In this document: piece by piece, positions 34,482 to 46,800 of the stretch | How the letters are laid out: each line of letters begins with the position of its first letter | How positions within the stretch are numbered: position 1 is the first letter of the stretch | Assembly: GCA_948567375.1 (NCBI GenBank) | Contig: OX419757.1 | Span: forward strand, 42,470,001-42,534,000 | Reading direction: 5' to 3' | From: Lunularia cruciata | Lineage: Eukaryota > Streptophyta > Marchantiopsida > Lunulariales > Lunulariaceae | Length of the DNA: 64,000 bases | The notes under the pieces: model-generated | What the model was told of the DNA's origin: nothing | Databases searched by the model: none | The model's input: only the letters and a program-made list of their open reading frames with translations | Made by a program: the position numbers and the translations under genes

Positions 34482-34714
34482 ATGATACTTTACCTCATCA
34501 TGAATAGTACGAGAATCCAGCAGCTGCAAGGAACCGATTACTGTAAGTCGAGTTGAGGTTCATCGTCATTCTGTACGTGAGTGAACCCAATGTTTAGACG
34601 TGAAGGATCGTACGCACAGGCCGAACTAAGCTTCATGCTGGTACAGTGGTACGATCCATCTTTGACGACGAAAATGGGTTTTGTAATAAGAAGATCAAGC
34701 TACTGAGTCGTTGA
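34482..34714 (+). CDS. Possible two-exon small protein gene, 42 aa
   Basis: Exon 1 is 34482-34542 (MILYLIMNSTRIQQLQGTDY) and ends at a consensus donor, T|GTAAGT. Exon 2 is 34647-34714, begins after GGTACAG, and continues in frame (LVRSIFDDENGFCNKKIKLL, then SR) to TGA. A TATA box sits upstream at a normal distance. The product has no recognised family. The case rests on promoter-start-splice consistency alone. It could equally be the first part of a noncoding or longer transcript. Confidence 0.22.
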
Positions 34715-34933
34715 TGTGATCACGTATATTCTCACGAGGTGGAGTGGATACGAGTGGGATGAACTTCTTTTCTTGCTTTGAAGAACATGCGACCCGGCGA
34801 TCACCGGCATAACATAGACCAACATACCTGAAAAGTTAGTGATTCCAAGTACCGGAGGTGATTCTGGTAAATAGATATATCTTATTGCTATTGGAGCGGA
34901 CCATAAGGAACGTGTGCATGATTTGGTAACGTA

Positions 34934-34965
34934 AAGAGTTTAGGTCTCATGGGACCTAAACTCTT
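34934..34965. repeat. Perfect 13-bp inverted repeat (hairpin)
   Basis: AAGAGTTTAGGTC (34934-34946) and its exact complement (34953-34965) flank the 6-nt loop TCATGG. The stem has no mismatches. There is no adjacent T-run or flanking duplication, so its role is unknown. Confidence 0.7.
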
Positions 34966-35949
34966 CTCGTTGTGCAATCTTCTCTGCTCTGCTCTCCGCG
35001 GAGATTATATGACAACTAAAAGTTAACAAGATTACACGCTTATTTCTATGAGTTTTGCATTCTCTCGTTTGCAGCTTTAGTAGTAGCACACTGTAGATGA
35101 CGGAAGAAGATTCGAAGTTATTATGTCGTGTACTATAGTGGACTCAGAGCTTTTCGAAAGACTAGAAAGACATAGATCTCTTTTGAAACTGAGGGCCTAG
35201 CCAGCCGCAAATGAAGTGCATATATGGATGGTCTAATTTGAGTGGATGTACGTACATCTCCAGATGTATGAGAGATCTAGGATGTTAACTTTTCTCCATT
35301 TCTCTCATTTTAATAAGATGATCAGATTTCGAGACGACGTTGCTGTACACTATTTCTCGTGCATATCATGGCTTTCAAACGGCATGTCGATGATGGGTCA
35401 ATTCTGTCTGCATGATTGAGATGAGTAGGAGAGTGGAGAACAGCCTCCATAGTAGCCTTTTGAATTTTTCTATAGTAATCTACATTGCGCAAAATATGGA
35501 TAGAATGATGCGGAGACCAGACCTATTTTGCTATCAATCTGTGGTAGACTGAAAAGTATTCACGTTATTCTTATCCCGAGCTTAAAAACAAGCAGCCTAT
35601 AACCTGTCCCCTACAGAATGTTACCTTGAAGTATCTCGTGAATAGGCGTGAGAATCCCTAGAGAAGAAATTTGAAAGTCATTTCACACATACATGTACTG
35701 ACTCAATGATTCTGTTTATCAATCCTTGCTAGTCCAAGTCGCATTGCCCTTAAGACAAGCATTTGCATTAAAATATACTACAACATATATATATGAAGCT
35801 CTGGACTTTGTCAAAGAATAAGATAGATAATTAAAGTTATACTGTGAACATGTGCTCCTACAATCAAGTTCAACTCTATTTGACTAATCCATTGTTGAAG
35901 AATACTCATAAATTATCACCCTCCCATATTAAGCATTGATCAGTTACCC

Positions 35950-36040
35950 TCTGAGATTCATTTATGGAAATCTCAGAAGGTATATATATATATATATATC
36001 ATGTTATATATCATGTTATGTTATATATATATATCTAAGA
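35950..36040. repeat. TA microsatellite with adjacent hairpin
   Basis: (TA)n at 35981-35999 and a second AT run near 36012-36034 are joined by repeated ATCATGTTATAT words. Just upstream, TCTGAGATT (35950-35958) and AATCTCAGA (35969-35977) form a perfect 9-bp stem. Likely a simple repeat with no gene. Confidence 0.7.
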
Positions 36041-39000
36041 TATTCTATGTCACGTACATATCATGTTATTAACGACGGATCAAAGTTAAGTTGAAGACAT
36101 CATAACATGATGTTGAAGCTGATGGGTTGAACCTGGAGTCCTGCCGGACGTTAGTAAATCGTTGGCAGGATTCCTACGCATGCCAACTTGGAATAGAATT
36201 ATTTTGTCTCATGAATTCACTTTGCTCGCGAAATCACACAAAATCAAGGACTGTAGACTGTTCTTAAACTTGTATCATGCATGGTTATGAGCGATCCTGT
36301 AGAATGTAGTGGAATGGAGACCATATTTTATGCTTTCGTCTTTTGTTGCACAAATTATCATCTGGTACATGTGGAGCCACTATCGCTGCAATGGAGGCCC
36401 GATTCTTTCACCTCTAGATCTCCTCCGAGATCAAAATTTCGATCCTTTGACTTCCCACTAAAAGAGATTTCCAATCTCAACTTTCCCAATAAGTGCTGCT
36501 CAACTCAAGTTAGCATCAGAGATCAAACAATGGGTTAAGGACTTACTAAGTCGATGGTGAATTTGAAAATGCATTGGAATGTCTGATGAAATTGTGGGCC
36601 GCAAAATTGTTCCTGGCCTTAGCCTAAGGAGAACCATAGAGCATGCATCCGGAACAGGGACAATAAGACAAGGACGAGAGTTTCGCCATCATAGTTGTTA
36701 TCGAAAGCCCAGCTTCAGACATTAGTTGCTTTAGCAGTACGTGAGAATTGATTACGTGGATATTAACTGACCTTTTTAACCACCTTGTGTCCTTCATCCT
36801 ACGAGTTGAGAGACAGTGAGGGAGACCTTTGTCGACCGCTTCGGTGATGGGAAACTTTGACTACCACATGGTCGCCGGGCTAGGGGAGGAATGTGGATAG
36901 GAATTGTGAGCTGGTTTCCACACGCCGTCCCTATGAGACAAAACTTTATGAGGAGAATTGCCTGTGAATCTACTGCTGCTGTTGTTTGTCTGTTTTGCTC
37001 ACTTTATTCCAGGAAAAGGCAGACCCTCGGTGCAACCCCTCGGTCCACTAGCAGTGCAGGTGCTGGTGTTGTATAGACTTCTACAATTGTCACTTTGTAG
37101 TCTACAAGCATTTCTAGACTACAATTTGTCATTACAGTACAACGACGGAGATTGTGGGCTACTGACGAGAAGAAGATGATGCAAGGAGCTTGCCCGGCTT
37201 GTGGACCTTCATTCTTCAACTTAACAAGACGTTACGAATGTCTGAAACGTTTAAGGCAGGGTTAGCTTATGGTAGTGTTGAAATTAGTTGTTTTAGGAGT
37301 TGATCACCGATCAGTGAGGTGTGAAGATGAGGAGCGAGAATCATTCATTCTGTGTTCTTTGAGGAAGAGGGAAGAATGTCTGCATGTTTTCCTTTCCTGA
37401 AAGACAGTGAACCATGGGCATGCACACGTTTAGCTAAACTGCTAACCTATGTCCTTGGGCTGTCTAGAGTCGGCGGAAGTTCTAGAACTTTTAGTGGAGA
37501 AGGTAGTGAATAAACTGCCTTTTGTGACAACCTGAAGTTGGATATCACCGCAAGTTCCGATGTCGGTCCACTTCCTTGTCAGACACAGAGGATTGCAAAT
37601 CTTAGTGTTCGACTAGGCTAATCATCTTAGCTAAACTCAGACCAAATCAAGTAGAACAACCATCTGATTGTTAGTCTTGACGGCGAATACAGTGAACCAT
37701 CATCTGGACTCCTAACACGACTTTATGGTCGTCAGAATGCTCAAAACCTGGAGCAAACTGCTCGACATGTTGACGAGGCAAAAGAAATTTGGAGAAGCTT
37801 CTCCCTTTTTGATTTGTAATGGCTGGCATCCTTTTGGCAGCGGTGAAACTTGTTTGAAATGCATCGACGGCAGGCTTGCATTGATACATGTGTCCGTGTG
37901 CAGTTATCTTCATGGACAAGTCTCTCAGCGTGTTTCCATGTGTCTAGATTCTATTCAGCATCTTGACGGTCTCCAAGTGGCTCATCAAAAAGTGTGAAAT
38001 ACTGCTCCTTATGAGAAATTGGTGAAAGATAGGGCCATGTCTAGAGAGTTTCTTGTTATGCATAACTGAAACCTGGCAGTGCCGTCACAGACACATAAGG
38101 TAGCAGATATCCTCAATCTCCACGAACGTACAGTATTTTCAATTTCTGAACCAGTCAGATTGATTCCCCTCCACGAAGAGAACATAGAAGTTTATAGAAC
38201 GTACGCCAAATTTTCCTGCTTGCAAAGAAGTTCAGCATCGAGATCGCGATGTCAATAGAGCAGGTAAAGTCTTGGCAAGGGGAAAGACGATCGGCAACTT
38301 CTCCCGTTTGGCTTTTCAAGAACCGCTGCCCTCCCAGCGACCACGAGAGTAAAGTACAGTATTTGGTTGTATAAGCGATGGAGGAGTCTTACTCCAACCT
38401 TTCACAGCTCACCAGTTCTAGAGTAGGGTAATGTAGTATAGTCTAGACCATGACATAACATCAGCAGGCAACAGGAAAAGGAGGCGGGATCTAACAGCTA
38501 TTGGCTCACGAATCCAATTCGGAAAGACATTTTAGTGGAAGCATGCTCATGAATGGAGTGACATAATTGGAGGAGGAGCATACACAAACTACTGTAAAGT
38601 AGAAAACTGAACCACCTTCTCCTGTAGCATGAGGGTGTTGAAGTTTAATGAAGTAGGCAGAATCTAGGAGAGACGTAACCCAGTCTAGTCAGAAGAGATA
38701 TGGGCACAAGGAGAAAAATGGCTAAAAATGACGACAGGTTAAAGAGTACCGTAAAGCTGGGGACGCCCCGAGACCTCCAGCTAATGTGGCGATTGCTCTC
38801 ATCCTGCAACCCACAGTACTTCCCTCACAGGGAGTGAAGTACTGGTTTGTTTGAGAGTACCGCTGTGTCTGTCAGCCAGCCATACCTCCCCTACGTTCTA
38901 CGGACATCGTGGCTTCTCTTTCTGCAGCTCCAGCTAAAGTTCCCTCATCTCTAACAGAGTTCCTGGTGGACCGCCACTGCCACTGCATCATATCTCCTCC

Positions 39001-39600
39001 GTGTGTTTGATATCGTAGCCTCAATTGCCACTTAGCAGATCAACTCTAGACCAAAAGCTTGGCCACCTCATGACCTCACTGCCAAAGTAGATGCCAGATC
39101 ACAACATATTAGCAGAAGATGGAATCCAAAGCTCAAAGCTCAGGTCTCCGCAAAGTTTGTCCAAGAAACGATGGCCGTGAAAGAAAGGCAACATGATATT
39201 GCTTAAATTCGTGATACTCGTCTCCAAGCATAGGATCCAAAGTTCCTAGTGCCTCTCGGCTAAGAATCAGAAATACAGGAACGTGTTGTCATCCGACCAC
39301 CTGATTCATTAGGGTGTTTCAGTTTTAGTTTTCTCAGTTCCCATAATTATACAGCACAATTATTTACAGGTTTCCATCAAATTCTTTACGTGTATTGAGG
39401 CGGGTGTACTCTAAACTTTTAGGGGGAACACACCAGTTCCATAAAAGTTTGTCGGGTCACTAAAATAGCTTAGTACGGAGTTCCCATAACTCTTAATGAA
39501 CCTATAAATTTAAATTTGGTGATTACAGAGTCCAATTTGAATTTAAATGTAGAATGCACTTGTCAATGTCATGCCTGGGATGATTTGGCTTGAGTCAGCA
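36041..39600. other. Gene-island right part; no confident gene
   Basis: No transposon signature was seen. A 52-codon open stretch at about 37654-37810 (with GEYSEPSSGLLTRLYGRQNA and NLEQTARHVDEAKEIWRSF) is protein-like but has no start, splice partner or family. Open frames near 36.9-37.2 and 38.75-39.0 kb look random. The stretch may hold the end of an unrecognised gene or only spacer. Confidence 0.3.
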
Positions 39601-39716
39601 ATTTCAATTTTCATCTTCTTAGTGCCTAGAAAACTGCATAGAGAAAGCTCTATGTGACATTTCAATTTTCATCTTCTTAGGGCCTAGAAAACTGCATAGA
39701 GAGAGCTCTAAGTGAG
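39601..39716 (+). repeat. 58-bp tandem duplication
   Basis: Two adjacent units (39601-39658 and 39659-39716) both begin ATTTCAATTTTCATCTTCTTA and differ at about five positions. It lies at the border between the gene island and the right repeat arm. Confidence 0.8.
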
Positions 39717-39895
39717 ATTTCACTTTGAAATTTCTCTGGCCATTTCTCCACAATCGTGGGATACCGATACAGATATAGTGTTGTAGTGCATGTCAACTTC
39801 TCGTGAAAGAAATAGAAATGTATTGAGGAGAGAATTTTACAGATATAAGGTGATAGTGAAGAAAACGTCCTTCAATGGGAAGGAGAATTAGATAA

Positions 39896-40590
39896 GTGGG
39901 ATTCAACAATGTGTGGAATGACAATGATTTGGATTTGGATGAGAATGAGTTAATTATGAGATGGTGTGATTTCTTACACTCCAAAAAATATTTGGTAACA
40001 AGGAGCCAATTGTATTGCAATACAAAAAATTTGCATCAGTTCTTTAGAGGTCTTAACTCTCATGCATTGAAACAATTGGTTTGGATGGACTTGAAATCCT
40101 TTCATACCTTGTTGGAATTGATTAGAGTGTATGAGGTGTTTAGGAATGACTCACTTAAGATTCAAACCCTATGTGGATACAACATTCCATAGCACTCAAT
40201 AGGTTTGGGCATAATGGAAACTGTTGCGTGTGTCTAGGGGCATGCTTTTATGAGATATTAGTTATAGAGATAGTTATGAGTGCTATTGTGTATATTCTTG
40301 GGAAGGAGGTAATATGTTCCAACCAAGAGGAAAGATCTAAAATTTCATATTTTTGCCTCAAGGGTCTTAAGTGTTGTGTGGAATTGATGGATGGGACACT
40401 ATTTCTATTGGCATAGAGACCAAAGGTGGATAGAAAGCTATATTTTAATAGAAAAGGCTTTTATTTTATTAGCATGCAGGTTGTATGCAATGACATGTTG
40501 AGAATTACTCATTTCATAGGAGGTAAGGGCTTCAATGCAAGAAGGTACCCTTCTCTCATGGAAGGTGAGTGAGTGAGTTCATGGGAAAGG
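39896..40590 (+). pseudogene. PIF/Harbinger-like DDE transposase, broken (right copy)
   Basis: Plus-strand homolog of the left copy. It has an N-terminal part (NVWNDNDLDLDENELIM, then HALKQLVWMDLKSFHTLLEL), a frameshift near 40180, MWIQHSIALNRFGHNGN, then KCCVELMDGTLFLLA, a TAG, RPKVDRKLYFNRKGF and QVVCNDMLRITHFIGG. The final Gly codon is split by a GTAAGG donor at the same codon and phase as the intron in the left copy. The downstream exon is hard to follow; a weak match (VRACVLNEHYRPLEG, near 40.94-40.98 kb) may be the catalytic Glu region. The copy is non-functional. Confidence 0.6.
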
Positions 40591-40599
40591 TACTAAAGG

Positions 40600-41514
40600 C
40601 CTTTAAAGTTATATCTTTTAGTGCTTGAGGCTTAAGCTTGTTTGTGTGGGATTGTGAAGTTAGAGGCTCATTAATTGTGGGATTGTGATTTCACTAACTA
40701 AACCTTTGATTTCTATCATTTTACAAGGATGTTGTGCTCTTGTCACAACATCAATTGCATCAAAAAGTCACCATTATAGACTGATATAAAGCAAAGAGGA
40801 GAGAATAATTACTTTTAGCACCAACATATTTGATTGGAGTCTTAAGTTATGTTCCTATGTGCACTTAGAGCTTTTATTCAAACAGCCTTTGTTCAAAATA
40901 GCTTTGGATAGAAGAGAGAACAGAATTCAATAAATGTGTTGTGAGAGCTTGTGTACTCAATGAGCACTATAGACCTCTTGAAGGAAAGATGACATTATTT
41001 ACAAGAACAAAGAGTCAAACTCAAAAGCTCTTGCTTTTGAGTTGGACACTAGAATAGAAATGGATTCTTATTGAAGTGGATTAGCTTGTGCATTATTTTG
41101 CACAATTTTTTGATTAAATTACATGGAGGTTGAGGAAGACAACAAGATTGTAAATGAATGAGATGGAGATCAATATGTATTAGATGATTCTTTTAGAATC
41201 CCACCCATAGAAGAGACAATATCAAATTTTATGCAGATGTGTATTGCATTCTACCACTAACTTGGTGGGTTTTTGAATCCAAAGTAAAACTATATATTTT
41301 TACATCAATTTTTAATGATTGAACTATGAGTGTGGGGTGTGTTTTGGGTGTCCTTTTTGTGGTTACTTTTTTGCTTGGAATTTCTAATGTGCTAGGGAAT
41401 GTTGCAAAATTTGATGGAAAAAATATGTATAATTCTATGAAAGAATATCTTAATCTGATGTATGTATGGGTGTTTAATTTGCCTTAAATGGATACAAAAA
41501 TAAAGGAGAAAATT
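40600..41514. other. Eroded tail of the Harbinger remnant
   Basis: AT-rich sequence with no continuous frame apart from the weak VRACVLNEH block near 40.95 kb. No terminal inverted repeat or TSD could be defined for the transposon. Confidence 0.3.
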
Positions 41515-41940
41515 AACAAAGCCAATGGAGGAGTGGAATAGAGAAAAGAGAGCAAGGAAGGCACATTTGATAAGAGCAAGGAAAAGTTCATAGATATATT
41601 GATAGGAAGGAAATTTTACATTCAAGAGATTCCACTTGAGAGAAGTGACAATACATTCAAAATATTTCACAAGAGAAAAATAGAGGTACAAAGAGAGGAG
41701 AGCAAGGAAGAGAAAGGAAGGAAATTTTACCTTTGAAAGATTTCCTAGGAGAGAAAAGAAGGTATAGAGAGAGAGAAAAACAAGTTTTTCATATTTGAGA
41801 GGAGAGCAAGGAAGAGAATGAGAGTTTACATTTGTTAGGGGAGGAAGTGAGGAAAGAGGAAGAGAGAGAGAGGCAAAAAGAATGCATAGAGTTGAGAGAG
41901 AAGGAAGACAAAGAGAGGTGAGACAAAGAAAGAGGAAGAC
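41515..41940 (+). repeat. GA-rich low-complexity leader
   Basis: Strongly purine-rich on the plus strand, with repeated GAGAGCAAGGAAG and GGAAATTTTAC words. It sits directly upstream of the right copy of the unassigned ORF. The left copy has an equivalent purine-rich block in the same relative place (about 15.57-15.79 kb, minus strand). Confidence 0.55.
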
Positions 41941-42274
41941 ATGGTAGGAAAAATTAAAGTTTACTTGAAACTATGGGACATGCACAACATGGAGGATTTT
42001 AATAAGTGAAATTGGTGCATAGATTTCTATATCAACACCGATTACCATTACTATCCTTGGATCAAGAGGAGTTGGTTGGATAAGAACCAAGTGAAGAAAG
42101 TAGTGAAGACTATTTGGGTGGTGGACTTGAATGCACTTGGCCTCAAAGTGTGTAATACTCCAAGGACAAGAGAAGAGAGAAAACACAGATTTCACACTCA
42201 ATCATCCTATGCCCCAAAGGAGCACCTTCTCTTTATAACATAGACAAAGAGTATCTCATCCAAAGAAGCTCCAC

Positions 42275-42700
42275 TATAACAATATGGATTTTAGTGATGA
42301 AGCCAGTCAGGCTCACGAAGTAGCACATAAGACAAATTAGCCTAAAATATTCTGGAAGTATCTAAGAAGCTTCTTGGGAAGCTTCCCGGTTAGCTTAGCT
42401 TGCACCTTAAGTAAGTAGCTTCTAGAAGGAAGCTTCTAGAAGCTTCCAACTAGCTTAGCTTGCACACCAAATAGGTGGATTCTAGAAGGAAGCTTCTTGA
42501 GAAGCTTCCTAGTTAACTTGGCTTGCACTCTTAAAAAGCGGCTTGAGGAAGCTTCTTGAGAAGCTTCTCAAGGGCCTTGTTTGCTACCTATAAATACCAA
42601 AGCCAAAGCTCATGCTAGGCATTTGGAGTTTTCCCTCATTCAAGTGTCCCAATGTGAGTTTCCATTCTCCTATTTCTCTCCTCGGTTTCGGTCTTTTACA
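42275..42700 (+). repeat. 5' LTR of element B
   Basis: It starts TATAACAATATGG (expected TG is TA) and ends TTTTACA. It keeps the TATA box (42589-42596) and the four-unit heat-shock element (42429-42446). Confidence 0.92.
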
Positions 42701-42958
42701 TTGGTATCAGAGCAGGAATGGGATGGATGGAATTTATGGACCACCAAATCCACTTCCGCCAAACCATTGGGACTTTCATGTCCAGATATTACCAAAGCAT
42801 CATTTCACACAATTCATCACCTCACGCTTTGGGCAGGATTTTCTACATATGATCACCGTGTAAGAGGAACCCTTGATACTTCCAGTTGTAACTTATGGAG
42901 AACAGTGGACGTGTTGTATCTATGTGTTAATCAACTAGATAAATTGAGGGTAGTGGCA

Positions 42959-43860
42959 ATGACGGCAATACTGGATGTTATCCTTGCAATGCAACAACAA
43001 ATCAAGCATCTTACTTGATTGTTGGATGAACGAGACCAGCAACGACGAGAATAGATAGACAGAGTGCCAGTTCGAGATGGAGAAGATTGCATTTGATTTC
43101 CAAAACCCAAGGTGTTTGAAGGCAAGAATCTTCCAAGCACAATGGAGAATTTTGTGTTTGATTGTGAATGTTACTTTGAAGCCACCAATCTTCAAGACGA
43201 GCAGAAACAAATTCTCTTGGCTTCTAGCCAGTTGGATGGCGTGGCAAAACTTTGGTGGTGATTCCGAGTAGAAAGAGCTGAATGACAAATTGTTACACCA
43301 ATTTTGACATGGGCAGAATTCAAGGATGCAATACTTGGTCGATTTTAGACTATAAATGCCACCCAAGCTACACGAGATAAATTGGCGGAGTTGAGGCAGA
43401 TTGGCTTAGTGAGAAGCTACATCACACAATTTCAGAATATCATCATGCAAATTACAGATATCCAAGAAGGTGAAGTTCTGGATCGATTTGTGGGAGGATT
43501 GAAGTCACGAACCAAATTGGAGGTGACCATGCGAGAGCCACAGAACGTAGAAGAAGCCATGCAATTGGCTGAGCGTTTTGATTCCTTAGTTGCGACAACT
43601 TGGTCTCGACCTCGACCTACACAAAACCTACCAATACCACAAGTGGAAGAACCGGTACCAATGGAGATTGATGTTATCTAACAAAGACCACTTGGCATAG
43701 TAGATAGAGAAAGATTACGACAAAATGGAGGTTGCTTTTATTGTCGCCAAGTTGGACATCGCATTGTTGAATGTCCACTTAGGAATGGGCGACCTCGACA
43801 AGTTGCCCAGATGGAGTTTGTGGAACAGAATGATCAGGGAAACGAAGAATCCCAGTAGGA
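42959..43860 (+). pseudogene. Chromovirus B gag, with nonsense codons
   Basis: Starts MTAILDVILAMQQQI. Stops include TGA 43016, TGA 43094 (shared with A 8376), TGA 43259, TGA 43283, TAG 43346 (shared with A 8628) and TAA 43679. The natural end is TAG 43858. The zinc knuckle (CFYCRQVGHRIVEC) is intact. Most differences from A that create stops are C-to-T changes at CGA or CAG codons. Confidence 0.85.
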
Positions 43861-46800
43861 GATTTTGAGCCGCCTACTGGGAGCTTGATTAGTTCCAATA
43901 GGATTGAAGGCTTGACCTATGCAAGTTTGCTTCACTTGCAAGGTACGGTATCTAATTAGGGTTGTAGGATTTTGGTTGATTCTAGAAGTTCAGAGAATTG
44001 CATATCTATGCAAGTAGCAAAGGAATTGGGTATTCCTATCAAGCCAGTGATTGGAAGTAGTTTGATGATGGTGGATGGTAGAAAAGGTTCTGCATTCCGC
44101 ACCTCGCATCTTGTTACCTTCAAGATTGGGAAGGAGTATTTGGAGTGTATGAGGTTTGTAGTGGCACCTCTACACTATGATATCATTTTGGGTCTACCTT
44201 GGCTTGAACGTCGTCATAAGGTTCAATTTGATTAGACCCGACGTCAAATTCAAGTACAACACCAAGGTAGGAATTTCCGATTAGGTTGTCTGGCACCTCT
44301 AAGTAAGACACCTAAGAATAGTCAGTCCCAAGATGGGAAGTTTGTTGAGAAGGTAGCCATAGAGCAAATCTGGAAGGGAGATGAGTCCCAAGATGGGAAG
44401 TTTGCTGAGAAGGCAACCATGGAGCAAACTTGGAAGAGAGATGAGTCCCTAGAAGGAAAGTTTGTTAATGAAGCAGCCATAGAGCAAGCTTTGGAAGAAG
44501 ATAAGTTTGTGTTCACGGTGTGGATCAAGCAGATTGCACAAGAACAATCTGAGGAGGGCCAGGTGCCGCATCAAGCAACGGTTGATCGGATAGTTCAGGA
44601 GTTTGCAGATGTGTTTCCAAATGATCTGCCAAAGGGATTACCCTCTGATTGAGGTATGCCCTTAAAGATTGAGTTATTTCTAGGGAGTACTCCAGTGAGT
44701 AGACCAATCTATCGACTCTCACCAAAGGAGTTGGAGGAGTTGCAAACAACACTTACAGAGTTGTTGGAGAAGGATTTCATACGACATAGTACCTCTCTGT
44801 GGGGAGCACCGGTACTATTTGTTCCAAAGAAGGATGGAGGACTTTGTTTCTGTATTGATTACCATGGGCTCAATAAGCAAACCGTGAAGAATGCATATCC
44901 CTTGCCTCGGATCAATGACCTGCTTGATCAATTAAGTGAAGCACGCTACTTTTCCAAGCTAGATCTTCGTAGTGGCTATTGGCAAATTCCTATTGAAGGA
45001 GAGGACGTGCAAAAGACTGCCTTTTGCACAAGGTATGGACATTTTGAGTGGAGAGTTCTACCTTTCGGACTCACTAATGCTCCAGCAGTCTTCATGGATC
45101 AGATGCATAGGGTGTTGGAGGGACTATTGGATCAGTCCGTGGAAGTGTTCTTAGATGATATCTTAATCTATAGTAGGATAGAGGCAAAACACAAGAATCA
45201 TGTGCAAGAAGTCCTAAGACGACTACAACAGTGGAAATTTTACTACAAGAAGTCAAAGTGTGCTTTTTGGCAGAAGGAGGTTACCTTCTTGGGTCATAAG
45301 ATCTCATCAAAGGGGATCAAGATGGAAGAAGAGAAGATCAAGGCTATTATTGATTGGCCTACCCCGAAGGATGCTACCGAAGTACGAGCATTCAATGGAT
45401 TGGCCAGTTTTTACCGATGGTTCATCCACTATTATGCTCACGTGGTTGCACCATTGACTGACCTCTTGGGAAAGAACTTGAGCTTCCAATGGACCACCAA
45501 GCATGAAGAAGCATTCTAGAAGTTAAAGCATATGGTGTCTTCAAGACCCATTCTTCAACCATATGATCCTCAACTACCTTGTGTGGTTGATTTTGATGCT
45601 TCTAACTTTGCAATTGGAGTTGTGTTGCAACAAGAATTTCCAAATGGACTACATCGTATTGCCTTTGTGTCTTGCCGACTAAATACAACTGAAAGAAATT
45701 ACTCTGCTCGAGATCGAGAACAACTTGCAATGGTATATGCCACCAAGGTATGGAGGCATTATCTCTTGGGGAAACAAGTGATCATGCAAACTGATCACAA
45801 GCCATTGTTGTAGACCTTACACCTAAAGCACATGAAGAGTCGACATCATTGATGGGAAAAGCAACTCCAATTGTTTGACATCAAACTTGAGTACAAACCA
45901 GGTCGGTTCCATGTCATCCCTGATGCTCTATCACAATGACCTGATTTGAAGTCTCTTCCTCTCATCGCGGCAGCAATTACGGCGGTGTCAATTGATCCCA
46001 AGATTCATAATGAGTTTCGGTTGGCTCTACAGCAAGATCCTTTCTTCCAAATGGTACATGGTCTGCTAACAAGAGGTGACAAAGAGTACAACACCTTCTC
46101 CTTCAAGGACGGCCTTCTATTCCCTGCGGACCGGATCTATGTTCCAGCCAAAGGTGATCTTCGACTTGTGCGCCTTCAAGAAGCCCATGATTTACCCAAC
46201 GCTGGTCACATGGGTGTGGACAAGACCTTGGGTACTCTCCAACATCAATGGTGGTGGCCCAACATGACACGGGATATTCAAGAATCTGTCCGATCGTGTG
46301 AGAGCTGCCAACGTAACAAGGCTAGCAACCAGAAGCTGGGTGGACTCCTTCAACCGCTTGTCATTCCATCAGCTCGTTGGGAGCATGTGAGCTTGGATCT
46401 CATCATATCCTTGCCAAAGACAAAACAAGGACACACCGCCATTGTGGTGTTTGTGGATAAGCTTAGTAAGCAAATCCACTTGGCACCAACCTGTGATACC
46501 GTGGATGCTCCAACCTTAGCGCAAATCTACTTCGACAATGTCTTCAAGGATCATGGAATGCTATGCATACTCATCTCTGACCGTGATCCTCGCTTTATTG
46601 GGAAGTTTTGGCAAGCACTCTTTCAGATACTTGGCACCAAGCTTGCTTTATCCACGGCCTATCATCCTCAAACAGATGGACAAACCGAATGTGCAAATCG
46701 TACATTGGAGGATATGTTGCGTGCCTTTGTCAATGTCCACCATACCAATTGGGATGAATGTCTTGCCGCTGCCGAATTTGCCTACAACCAATTCCAAACA

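Noticed and set aside
35981-36034. TA-rich tract as a replication origin or matrix attachment site
   Set aside because: A simple TA microsatellite explains it. No supporting motif cluster.
31783-39780. UreF or UreG genes completing a full urease cluster
   Set aside because: I looked for the UreG P-loop (GPVGTGKT-like) and UreF-type segments on the plus strand and saw none. A systematic profile search would be needed to exclude them fully.
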